Below are positions 1-5,424 of a stretch of 5,424 nucleotides of DNA, piece by piece. The stretch comes from Pseudomonadota bacterium (lineage in GTDB: Bacteria; Pseudomonadota; Gammaproteobacteria; Burkholderiales; Rhodocyclaceae). Both the position numbers and the translations under genes were made by a program. The notes under the pieces were generated by a model. That model saw only the letters and a list, made by a program, of their open reading frames with translations, was not told where the DNA came from and made no database searches. Position 1 is the first letter of the stretch; each line of letters opens with the position of its first letter. The DNA is taken from assembly GCA_021811225.1 (NCBI GenBank), contig JAJZPJ010000176.1, forward strand, positions 1 to 5,424, read 5' to 3'.

Positions 1-358
1 CTCGGCCGGCCTCTCCCGGCAGAAGGCCGCGGCGATACGCGACATCGCGATCAAGGCCGAGGAGGGCATCGTGCCGATGAAGCGCTCGGAGATCAGCCGC
101 AGCAGCGACGACGACATCATCCGCAGACTGATCCAGGTCAGGGGGGTCGGCCAGTGGACCGTGGAGATGCTGTTGATCTTCACGCTCGGGCGGCTCGACG
201 TGCTGCCGGTCGACGACTTCGGTGTCAGGAGCGGCTTCACCAAGGCCAGCCGGCTGCCGCTGCCGGTGACGCCACGCGAGTTGCGCGAAGCCGGCAGCAA
301 ATGGGCGCCCTATCGCAGCGTCGCGGCCTGGTATCTGTGGCGCGCGGCGAACGCTTGA
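1..358 (+). CDS. DNA-3-methyladenine glycosylase, AlkA/HhH-GPD family (3' part only)
   Basis: The reading frame is open from position 2 to the TGA at 356-358, giving 118 C-terminal residues; the start lies outside the window. Enzymes of this family excise alkylated purines from DNA as the first step of base-excision repair in the cytoplasm. The helix-hairpin-helix is visible as LIQVRGVGQWTVEMLLIF (about 128-181), with the GVG hairpin that contacts the DNA backbone. It is followed by LDVLPVDDFGV, whose second Asp (codon 215-217) aligns with the catalytic Asp238 of E. coli AlkA. The KWAPYRSVAAWYLWR tail is typical of short bacterial AlkA-like proteins of about 200-230 residues, so roughly half is missing. 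The internal GTG at 71 is not the start, because homologous sequence continues upstream (LSRQKAAAIRDIA). The family is clear. Whether this is alkA itself or a paralogue cannot be decided without the N-terminus. Confidence 0.9.
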   Translation, partial: SAGLSRQKAAAIRDIAIKAEEGIVPMKRSEISRSSDDDIIRRLIQVRGVGQWTVEMLLIFTLGRLDVLPVDDFGVRSGFTKASRLPLPVTPRELREAGSKWAPYRSVAAWYLWRAANA

Positions 359-374
359 TGCGGATCGCTCAACA

Positions 375-405
375 CCGGCGCGGCTGAACGCCGGCGCCCG
401 GGCGC
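375..405. other. GC-rich inverted repeats in the glycosylase-helicase gap
   Basis: CCGGCG (375-380) pairs with CGCCGG (389-394) around an 8-nt loop, and the perfect palindrome GCGCCCGGGCGC follows at 394-405. The element lies 17 bp after the glycosylase stop. It could act as a weak terminator or RNA hairpin, but no T-run follows, and such pairing arises easily by chance in DNA this GC-rich. The rest of the 66-bp gap shows no convincing promoter or LexA box. Confidence 0.25.
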
Positions 406-424
406 GGCCCGGCCGCGTGATACC

Positions 425-2413
425 ATGCACGGCTTCGATTCCGCCTCCCCCATGCCCGCCCTATCGACCGTCTTCGCCGCCGACGGCCCGCTCGCCGCAG
501 CCATTCCCGGCTACCGCCTCCGTCCCCAGCAGATCGAGATGGCCGAGCGCATCGCCGCGGCCATCGCGGCCAACCGGGTGCTGGTCACCGAGGCCGGCAC
601 CGGCACCGGCAAGACCTTCGCCTACCTGGTGCCGGCGCTGCTCTCCGGCGGCAAGGTGATCGTATCCACCGGCACCAAGACGCTGCAGGACCAGCTGTTC
701 CAGCGCGACCTGCCCTCGGTGCGCCAGGCGTTGAAGCTCTCCGCCAGCATTGCGCTGCTGAAGGGGCGGGCCAACTACGTCTGCCACTACCATCTCGAGC
801 GCGCGCTGGCCGACGGCCGCTTCCAGTCGCGCGAGGAGGCCGGCCACCTCCGCACCATCGCCCGCTTCGCCAAGACCACCCGGAGCGGCGACAAGGGGGA
901 GCTGGGCGCGGTGCCCGAGGATTCGGCGGCCTGGCTCGCGGCGACCTCGACGCGCGAGAACTGCCTGGGCCAGGAGTGCCCCCAGCACAAGGACTGCTTC
1001 GTCCTGGCGGCGCGGCGCGAGGCGCTGTCCGCCGACATCGTCGTGGTCAATCACCACCTGTTCTTCGCCGACGTGATGCTGCGCGACGACGGCCTGGGCG
1101 AGCTCTTGCCGGCCTGCAACACGGTGATCTTCGACGAGGCGCACCAGTTGCCCGAGATCGCCGGACTGTTCTTCGGCGACAGTCTGGGCACCGGCCAGAT
1201 CAACGATCTGGCCCGGGACACCCGCTATGAGGCGATCGCCGCGGCCAAGGACTACGCGCCGCTGCAGGACGCGACCCGGGATCTGGAGAAGGCCGCGCGC
1301 GACCTGCGCCTGGCGGTCGCCGCCGAGAACGCGCGCTTCGCGGCGGCGCAGCTCTTGCCCGAGAAGGATTTCCAGCAGGCGCTGCAGCAGCTCGCCACGA
1401 CGCTGGCCGACTTCTGCCGCCACCTGGAGAGCCAGGCCGAGCGCTCGGAAGGCCTGGGCAACTGCCTGCAGCGGGCGCTGGAGCTCGGCGCTCGTCTCAC
1501 CCGCTGGCGTGATCCGGATGGTCCCGATGCATCCGCGCAGGTGCGCTGGGTCGAGGTGTTCAGCCAGGCGTTGGCGCTCAATCTGACGCCGCTCGACGTC
1601 GCCGAGATTTTCCGCCGCCAGCTCGAAGGCCATCCGCGCGCCTGGATCTTCACCTCGGCGACGCTGGCCGTCGGCACCGATTTCTCCCACTACTGCAGCG
1701 AGCTGGGCCTCGACCAGGCGGACACCGGCTGCTGGGGTAGCCCCTTCGACTACGGCAACAACGCGCTGCTCTACGTGCCCAGCGGCATGCCCGACCCGAA
1801 CAGCCCGGGCTACGTCGAAGCGGTGATGGAGGCCGCTCATCCGGCCATCGTCGCCTCCGGCGGGCGCGCCTTCGTGCTGTGCACCTCGCTGCGCGCGATG
1901 CGCCTGGTGCATGGCCTGCTCAAGGAACGCTTCAGTCGCGACGGCATCGAATTTCCGCTGCTCTTGCAGGGCGAGGGCGCCAAGGCCGAGCTGCTCTCGC
2001 GCTTTCGCAGCCTGGGCAACGCGGTGCTGGTGGCCAGCCAGAGCTTCTGGGAGGGCGTCGATGTGCGCGGCGAGGCGCTGTCCCTGGTGGTCATCGACAA
2101 GCTGCCCTTCGCGCCGCCCGACGATCCGGTGCTCGCCGCGAGGAACGAGCAGCTGAAGAAGGCGGGTAAGAATCCCTTCATGGATTACCAGTTGCCGCGC
2201 ACCGTGATCAGCATGAAGCAGGGCGCCGGCCGGCTGATCCGCGACGAGAGCGATCGCGGCGTGCTGATGGTCTGCGATCCGCGCCTGGTGAACAAGCCCT
2301 ACGGCCGCCGCGTCTGGCAGTCGCTGCCGCCGATGCGGCGCAGCCGGGAGATCGCCGAGGTCCGCGCCTTCTTCGCCACTGCCGCGGGCGGAGCAGGTAC
2401 ACTGCCCGAATGA
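425..2413 (+). CDS. yoaA: ATP-dependent DNA helicase, YoaA/DinG family (XPD-like, Fe-S)
   Basis: This is a complete 662-residue superfamily 2 helicase of the XPD/DinG type, close to E. coli YoaA (about 636 aa). Visible motifs are Walker A EAGTGTGKT (56-64), Walker B DEAH (237-240), FTSATL (409-414), FWEGVDVRG (541-549) and QGAGRLIR (599-606). Four cysteines, C120, C180, C185 and C191 (in NYVC and NCLGQECPQHKDC), fit the Fe-S cluster ligands. The family unwinds DNA 5' to 3' using ATP; E. coli YoaA works in replication-fork repair with the polymerase III chi subunit HolC. The VNHHLFFADV and FDEAHQLPEIAG stretches match YoaA better than DinG. The start is uncertain: ATG 425 and ATG 452 are both possible and neither has a clear Shine-Dalgarno. 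E. coli YoaA begins only a few residues before the shared FAxDG segment, which favours ATG 452 (653 aa). The stop overlaps the next start (ATGA). Confidence 0.93.
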   Translation: MHGFDSASPMPALSTVFAADGPLAAAIPGYRLRPQQIEMAERIAAAIAANRVLVTEAGTGTGKTFAYLVPALLSGGKVIVSTGTKTLQDQLFQRDLPSVRQALKLSASIALLKGRANYVCHYHLERALADGRFQSREEAGHLRTIARFAKTTRSGDKGELGAVPEDSAAWLAATSTRENCLGQECPQHKDCFVLAARREALSADIVVVNHHLFFADVMLRDDGLGELLPACNTVIFDEAHQLPEIAGLFFGDSLGTGQINDLARDTRYEAIAAAKDYAPLQDATRDLEKAARDLRLAVAAENARFAAAQLLPEKDFQQALQQLATTLADFCRHLESQAERSEGLGNCLQRALELGARLTRWRDPDGPDASAQVRWVEVFSQALALNLTPLDVAEIFRRQLEGHPRAWIFTSATLAVGTDFSHYCSELGLDQADTGCWGSPFDYGNNALLYVPSGMPDPNSPGYVEAVMEAAHPAIVASGGRAFVLCTSLRAMRLVHGLLKERFSRDGIEFPLLLQGEGAKAELLSRFRSLGNAVLVASQSFWEGVDVRGEALSLVVIDKLPFAPPDDPVLAARNEQLKKAGKNPFMDYQLPRTVISMKQGAGRLIRDESDRGVLMVCDPRLVNKPYGRRVWQSLPPMRRSREIAEVRAFFATAAGGAGTLPE

Positions 2414-3717
2414 ACGCCGAAGCCGCCACCGAGGATTGCTTCGTACTGGCCGAACGCCTGAACGCCGACTGCCAGTGCCTCTCGCTCGACCGCGAGGCCT
2501 TGAGCCGCGAGCTCGGCCACGCTCCCGACGGCGATGCGCTCTCGGCGATGATCGCCGCCGACCGGCCGCACCTGTTCGCCGGCAGCATGGTGTTCGTGAG
2601 CGGCGAGCACATCGGGCGCATGGCCGACATCGTCGCCGCCATCGAGCGCGTCGCCGCCACTCCCGCCTATCTGGAGCTGGTCCTCGCTCACGCCCCGGCG
2701 GTGGCGCGCCACCGGCCGCGCGCGCGCGGCGTTTTCCTAGGCTACGATTTCCATCTCGGTCCGGACCACCTGGGCGGACCGCAGCTGATCGAGATCAACA
2801 CCAACGCCGGCGGCGCGCTCCTGAACGCGCTCTTGGCGCGCGCCCAGCAGGCCTGCTGCGACGCCGTCCGGGCCCGGCTGCCGGGAAGCCTGGGCGAGGA
2901 TCCGCCCGAGCACCTGTTCATGGCCATGTTCCTGGCGGAGTGGCGCGCCGAGCGCGGCGAGGCGCGACTATCAACCATCGCCATCGTCGACACCGAGCCC
3001 AGGGAGCAATACCTCTACCCCGAGTTCGTGCTCTTCGCCCGGCTGTTCGAGCGCCACGGCATCGCAGCGCTGATCTGCGACCCGCGTGACCTCGCCTGGC
3101 GCGACGGCGCGCTCTGGGCGGGCGAGCGGCGGATCGACCTGGTCTATAACCGGCTCACCGATTTCGCGCTCGAGCAGCCTGCCAACGCCGCGCTACGCGC
3201 CGCCTACCTCGCCGGCGACGCGGTGGTGACGCCGCATCCGCACGCCCACGCGCGCTACGCCGACAAGCGCAATCTGGTCGCGCTCACCGATCCGGCGCTG
3301 TTGCAGCGCTGGGGCATAGACGCCGAAACGCGGGAGCTGCTGCTCTCGGGCATACCGCGCACCGAGAGCGTTTCGCGTGCCGACGCCGACGATCTCTGGG
3401 CGCGCCGCCGCCAGCTCTTCTTCAAGCCCGCCGCGGGCTACGGCAGCAAGGCCGCGTATCGCGGCGACAAGCTGACGCGCCGGGTGTTCGAGGAGATCCT
3501 GTCCGGCGAGTATGTCGCGCAGGCGCTGGTGCCGCCCAGTTCCAGGCGGCTCACGGTGGCGGGAGAGAGCGTCATGATGAAAATCGATCTGCGCAATTAC
3601 GTCTATGACGGCGGCGTCCAGCTCGTCACCGCGCGCCTGTGGCAGGGACAGACGACCAATTTCCGCACCCCGGGCGGCGGCTTTGCGCCGGTGCTGGCGC
3701 TGCCTTGCGGACGATGA
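2410..3717 (+). CDS. ATP-grasp-like protein, apparently circularly permuted, substrate unknown
   Basis: A 435-residue soluble protein with no signal peptide or membrane segment. Conserved-looking blocks, in order: GYDFHL (111-116); LIEINTNAGG (126-135), resembling the Glu-x-Asn metal-ligand strand of ATP-grasp enzymes; a Rossmann-like segment STIAIVDTEP...DLVYNRLTDFAL (188-254); TPHPHAHARYADKRNL (274-289); QLFFKPAAGYGSKAAYRG (335-352), with a likely ATP-contacting Lys339 and a glycine-rich loop; and MKIDLRNYVYDGG (390-402). With the Glu-x-Asn strand ahead of the lysine and loop, the order is that of circularly permuted ATP-grasp proteins (glutathionylspermidine synthetase-like and relatives), which join a carboxylate to an amine through an acyl-phosphate. 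Substrate and product are unknown. The start overlaps the helicase stop as ATGA, suggesting coupled translation; an AGG lies 12 nt upstream. The last residues, LALPCGR, run into the downstream repeat and may be repeat-derived. I recall similar unnamed proteins in other proteobacteria. The family call is inference from motifs. Confidence 0.75.
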   Translation: MNAEAATEDCFVLAERLNADCQCLSLDREALSRELGHAPDGDALSAMIAADRPHLFAGSMVFVSGEHIGRMADIVAAIERVAATPAYLELVLAHAPAVARHRPRARGVFLGYDFHLGPDHLGGPQLIEINTNAGGALLNALLARAQQACCDAVRARLPGSLGEDPPEHLFMAMFLAEWRAERGEARLSTIAIVDTEPREQYLYPEFVLFARLFERHGIAALICDPRDLAWRDGALWAGERRIDLVYNRLTDFALEQPANAALRAAYLAGDAVVTPHPHAHARYADKRNLVALTDPALLQRWGIDAETRELLLSGIPRTESVSRADADDLWARRRQLFFKPAAGYGSKAAYRGDKLTRRVFEEILSGEYVAQALVPPSSRRLTVAGESVMMKIDLRNYVYDGGVQLVTARLWQGQTTNFRTPGGGFAPVLALPCGR

Positions 3718-3789
3718 CGGCTATCTCCCCATCCCCCTTTCCGGGAAAGGGGGTGACGGCGGTTCGTCCCTGCGGGACTCCTTGTGTTG
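3712..3789 (+). repeat. REP-like direct repeat, copy 1
   Basis: This 78-bp unit matches the copy at 3823-3900 at 74 of 78 positions. It contains a perfect 21-nt palindrome at 3733-3753 (C5T3CC, central G, GGA3G5) and a small hairpin, GTCCC (3766-3770)/GGGAC (3774-3778), with loop TGC. The left end overlaps the last codons and stop of the ATP-grasp gene. Homology to copy 2 may extend left with a 2-bp gap (CCTTGCGG against CCCTGCGG). The hairpin-rich, short, intergenic form suits REP/BIME-type dispersed elements, but genome-wide copy number cannot be seen here. There is no T-run after the palindrome, so it is not a canonical terminator. Confidence 0.85.
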
Positions 3790-3793
3790 CCTG

Positions 3794-3826
3794 GTCGCCG
3801 CCTTGGGGCGGCCCTGCGGCGGCGAC
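3794..3826. other. Inverted repeat in the linker between the two direct repeats
   Basis: GTCGCCGCC (3794-3802) is perfectly complementary to GGCGGCGAC (3818-3826), a 9-bp stem around a 15-nt loop. An alternative 6-bp stem, GCCGCC (3797-3802)/GGCGGC (3807-3812), has a TTGG loop. The right arm enters the first bases of repeat copy 2. With the hairpins of both copies, the whole 3712-3900 block is highly foldable, which fits a BIME-like composite element. High GC content raises the chance of accidental pairing. Confidence 0.45.
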
Positions 3827-3900
3827 GACGGCTATCCCCCCATCCCCCTTTCCGGGAAAGGGGGTGACGGCGGTTCGTCCCTGCGGGACTCGATGTGTTG
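3823..3900 (+). repeat. REP-like direct repeat, copy 2
   Basis: The second copy is in the same orientation, exactly 111 bp after the first. The palindrome (3844-3864) and the small GTCCC/GGGAC hairpin (3877-3889) are identical to those in copy 1. The four differences are at copy-2 positions 3826 (C for T), 3837 (C for T) and 3892-3893 (GA for CT). The copy ends 19 bp before the mobB start and just before its Shine-Dalgarno, so a hairpin here would lie in the mobB 5' leader if transcription comes from upstream. Confidence 0.85.
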
Positions 3901-3908
3901 ACCCCTCT

Positions 3909-3912
3909 GAGG
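3909..3912 (+). promoter_or_regulatory. Shine-Dalgarno of mobB
   Basis: GAGG lies 7 nt before ATG 3920. This supports that start and places the ribosome site in unique sequence just outside repeat copy 2. Confidence 0.6.
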
Positions 3913-3919
3913 CGACGGC

Positions 3920-4417
3920 ATGAAGGTTTTCGGATTCACCGGTTACAGCGGCGCGGGCAAGACCACGCTGATCGAGCAATTGATTCCGCGCTTCGTCAGC
4001 AAGGGCATCAAGGTGTCGCTGATCAAGCACGCCCACCACCACTTCGACATCGACAAGCCGGGCAAGGATTCCTATCGCCACCGCGAGGCCGGCGCCAGCG
4101 AGGTGATGCTGGTCTCCGACCAGCGCTGGGTGCTGATGCACGAGCTGCGCCAAGAGCCGGAGCCGCTGCTGGAGGATCAACTGACCCGCTTCTCGCCCTG
4201 CGACCTGGTGCTGGTCGAGGGCTACAAAGTCACCGGCATACCCAAGATCGAGGTGCATCGCTCGGCCAACGGCAAGCCGCTGCTCTATCCCGAGGCCGAG
4301 GGCCGCAACATCGTCGCTCTGGCGAGCGACACCCGGTTCGATCTGCCACTGCCCTGGCTCGATCTCAACGACCCCGACGCGGTCGTCGCTTTCATCCTGA
4401 ACTATCTGGAGTTCTGA
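3920..4417 (+). CDS. mobB: Molybdopterin-guanine dinucleotide biosynthesis adaptor MobB
   Basis: A complete 165-residue protein, similar in length to E. coli MobB (about 175 aa). It has a P-loop at the N-terminus, GYSGAGKTT (residues 8-16). The MobB signature block SLIKHAHHHFDIDKPGKDSYRHREAGA (33-59) follows, then a Walker B-like strand DLVLVEGYK (95-103) and a C-terminal VALASD...LDLND segment. MobB is a GTP-binding partner of MobA that helps convert molybdopterin cofactor to its guanine-dinucleotide form for DMSO-reductase-family enzymes; in E. coli it is helpful but not essential. No mobA is visible here. The ATG at 3920 is supported by GAGG 7 nt upstream. The stop overlaps the moeA start by one base (TGATG), so the two genes are almost certainly one transcript with coupled translation. 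Confidence 0.95.
   Translation: MKVFGFTGYSGAGKTTLIEQLIPRFVSKGIKVSLIKHAHHHFDIDKPGKDSYRHREAGASEVMLVSDQRWVLMHELRQEPEPLLEDQLTRFSPCDLVLVEGYKVTGIPKIEVHRSANGKPLLYPEAEGRNIVALASDTRFDLPLPWLDLNDPDAVVAFILNYLEF
4408..4411 (+). promoter_or_regulatory. Shine-Dalgarno of moeA, inside the mobB end
   Basis: GGAG lies 5 nt before ATG 4417 and 11 nt before the alternative ATG 4423. The spacing favours 4417, the start that overlaps the mobB stop. Confidence 0.55.
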
Positions 4418-5424
4418 TGGCCATGCTCTCCTTCGAACAAGCGCGGGCGCAATTGCTCGCGGATGCCAGGACGGTGACCGGGGTGGAAATGCTGCCGACC
4501 CAATCGGCCTGCGGCCGGGTGCTGGCCGCGGACCAGGTCTCGACGATCGCGGTACCGCCGCTGGACAATTCCTCGATGGACGGCTACGCGCTGTCCTGCG
4601 CCGACGTTCCTGCCGTTGGCACGCGTCTGGCCGTGGCCCAGCGCATTGCCGCGGGCAGCGTCGGCCATCGGCTCCTGCCCGGTACCGCGGCGCGGATATT
4701 CACCGGCGCGCCGCTACCCGCCGGCGCCGACGCGATCGTCATGCAGGAGCTGACGAGCCGCGAGGGTGATGCGGTGACCATCGATCACCTGCCCGCGAAG
4801 GGCGACTGGATCCGTCGCGCCGGCGAGGACATCGGTCGCGGCGATCGGCTGCTCGCCGCCGGCACCCGGCTGCTGCCGCAGCATCTGGGGCTGGCCGCCT
4901 CGGTCGGGCTGGCGGTGCTGCCGGTGTTCCGGCGCCTCAAGGTCGCGCTGTTCTCGACCGGCGACGAGCTGGTGATGCCCGGCGAGATTGCTCCCGAGCA
5001 ACTGCCGCAAGGCGCGATCTACAACTCCAATCGCTATCTGCTCGCCGGCCTGCTCGCGCAACTGGGCTGCGAGCTCGGCGACCTGGGCATCGTCCCGGAC
5101 AGCCTGGCCGCGACGCGGGAAGCCTTGCGCCGCGCGGCGCAGGACCACGATCTGATCCTCACCAGCGGCGGCGTCTCGGTCGGCGAGGAGGACCACATCA
5201 AACCCGCGGTCGAGGCCGAGGGCGAACTCGATCTGTGGAAGATCGCCATCAAGCCGGGCAAGCCGCTGGCTTTCGGCCGCGTCGCAGGCGCCAGCTTCAT
5301 CGGTCTGCCCGGCAATCCGGTGTCCTCCTTCGTGACCTTCCTGATGCTGGTTAGGCCCTTCATCCTCAAGTGCCAGGGTGCCGCGGTGACGGCGCCCAAG
5401 CCGATAAGCTTGCGCGCCGACTTC
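4417..5424 (+). CDS. moeA: Molybdopterin molybdenumtransferase MoeA (5' part, runs off window)
   Basis: I translated this frame directly. It is open for 336 codons from ATG 4417 to the window edge; E. coli MoeA has about 411 residues, so the C-terminal domain IV end is outside. MoeA inserts molybdate into adenylylated molybdopterin to make active molybdenum cofactor. Visible motifs: LDNSSMDGYA (49-58), with Asp55 matching E. coli Asp59; FTGAPLPAGADAIVMQE (95-111); RRAGEDIG (133-140), with Asp138 matching Asp142; FSTGDEL (179-185), with Glu184 matching Glu188; the MPT-binding TSGGVSVGEED (249-259); KIAIKPGKPLAFG (275-287), with two conserved lysines; and GLPGNPVSS (296-304). All key residues are present. 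The alternative start ATG 4423 would remove only two residues. The family is certain; the 1-bp overlap with mobB indicates a shared operon. Confidence 0.96.
   Translation, partial: MAMLSFEQARAQLLADARTVTGVEMLPTQSACGRVLAADQVSTIAVPPLDNSSMDGYALSCADVPAVGTRLAVAQRIAAGSVGHRLLPGTAARIFTGAPLPAGADAIVMQELTSREGDAVTIDHLPAKGDWIRRAGEDIGRGDRLLAAGTRLLPQHLGLAASVGLAVLPVFRRLKVALFSTGDELVMPGEIAPEQLPQGAIYNSNRYLLAGLLAQLGCELGDLGIVPDSLAATREALRRAAQDHDLILTSGGVSVGEEDHIKPAVEAEGELDLWKIAIKPGKPLAFGRVAGASFIGLPGNPVSSFVTFLMLVRPFILKCQGAAVTAPKPISLRADF

Noticed and set aside
359..424. LexA (SOS) box controlling the helicase gene
   Set aside because: DinG/YoaA genes are often SOS-regulated, but no CTGT-N8-ACAG-like site is present in the gap.
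461..1912. Long open frame on the - strand (483 codons) opposite the helicase gene
   Set aside because: Its product is rich in Arg, Gly, Ala and Gln with no recognisable domain, and it lies opposite a helicase with every motif intact. Long antisense open frames are expected in DNA this GC-rich.
3733..3753. Palindrome as an intrinsic terminator for the yoaA operon
   Set aside because: The stem is strong, but GTGACGG follows on the + strand rather than a T-run, and no T-run follows on the - strand. It is better described as part of the repeat element.
3712..3900. Two-unit repeat as a CRISPR remnant
   Set aside because: Units of 78 bp with a 33-bp linker and internal long palindromes do not fit CRISPR repeats, and there are no cas genes.
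3626..4258. - strand open frame of 210 codons across the repeats and the start of mobB
   Set aside because: It is antisense to mobB and the repeats, with no family resemblance. The repeated TAVTPFPGKGDG peptide comes only from the duplicated DNA.
4714..5399. - strand open frames opposite moeA
   Set aside because: The + strand encodes MoeA with all its conserved motifs through this stretch; the antisense frames have no recognisable features.
5300..5424. moeA as a truncated pseudogene
   Set aside because: The frame is still open at the last base, so the missing end is due to the window edge, not a mutation.

Overview
The window is very GC-rich, densely packed and coded entirely on the + strand. 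Its proteins look proteobacterial. The YoaA, MobB and MoeA homologues align closely with my memory of the E. coli proteins, while the base composition and gene set suit a high-GC beta- or gammaproteobacterium (a Rhodocyclales- or Burkholderiales-like genome is my guess). No species can be named from the sequence alone.

Layout: (1) Positions 1-358 hold the C-terminal part of an AlkA-family DNA-3-methyladenine glycosylase, cut by the window edge. (2) A 66-bp gap contains a GC-rich inverted repeat. (3) Positions 425-2413 encode a complete YoaA/DinG-family iron-sulfur DNA helicase. (4) Positions 2410-3717 encode a 435-residue ATP-grasp-like protein of unknown substrate. It overlaps the helicase gene by ATGA and has the motif order of a circularly permuted ATP-grasp enzyme. 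(5) Positions 3718-3919 are non-coding and dominated by two 78-bp direct repeats, 111 bp apart, each with a near-perfect palindrome and a second small hairpin. They look like REP/BIME-type dispersed elements, and the left copy runs into the 3' end of the ATP-grasp gene and supplies its stop codon. (6) Positions 3920-4417 encode MobB. (7) From 4417 a moeA gene runs off the window end; its first 336 codons are present.

Functionally there are two blocks. The left block is DNA repair (base-excision glycosylase, then repair helicase) with an uncharacterised ATP-grasp protein translationally coupled to the helicase. The right block is molybdenum cofactor maturation: MoeA inserts molybdenum into molybdopterin and MobB assists guanine-dinucleotide attachment. 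The repeat pair sits at the boundary. The most interesting items are the permuted ATP-grasp protein and the repeat pair. I saw no CRISPR array, tRNA, rRNA, transposase or phage gene.
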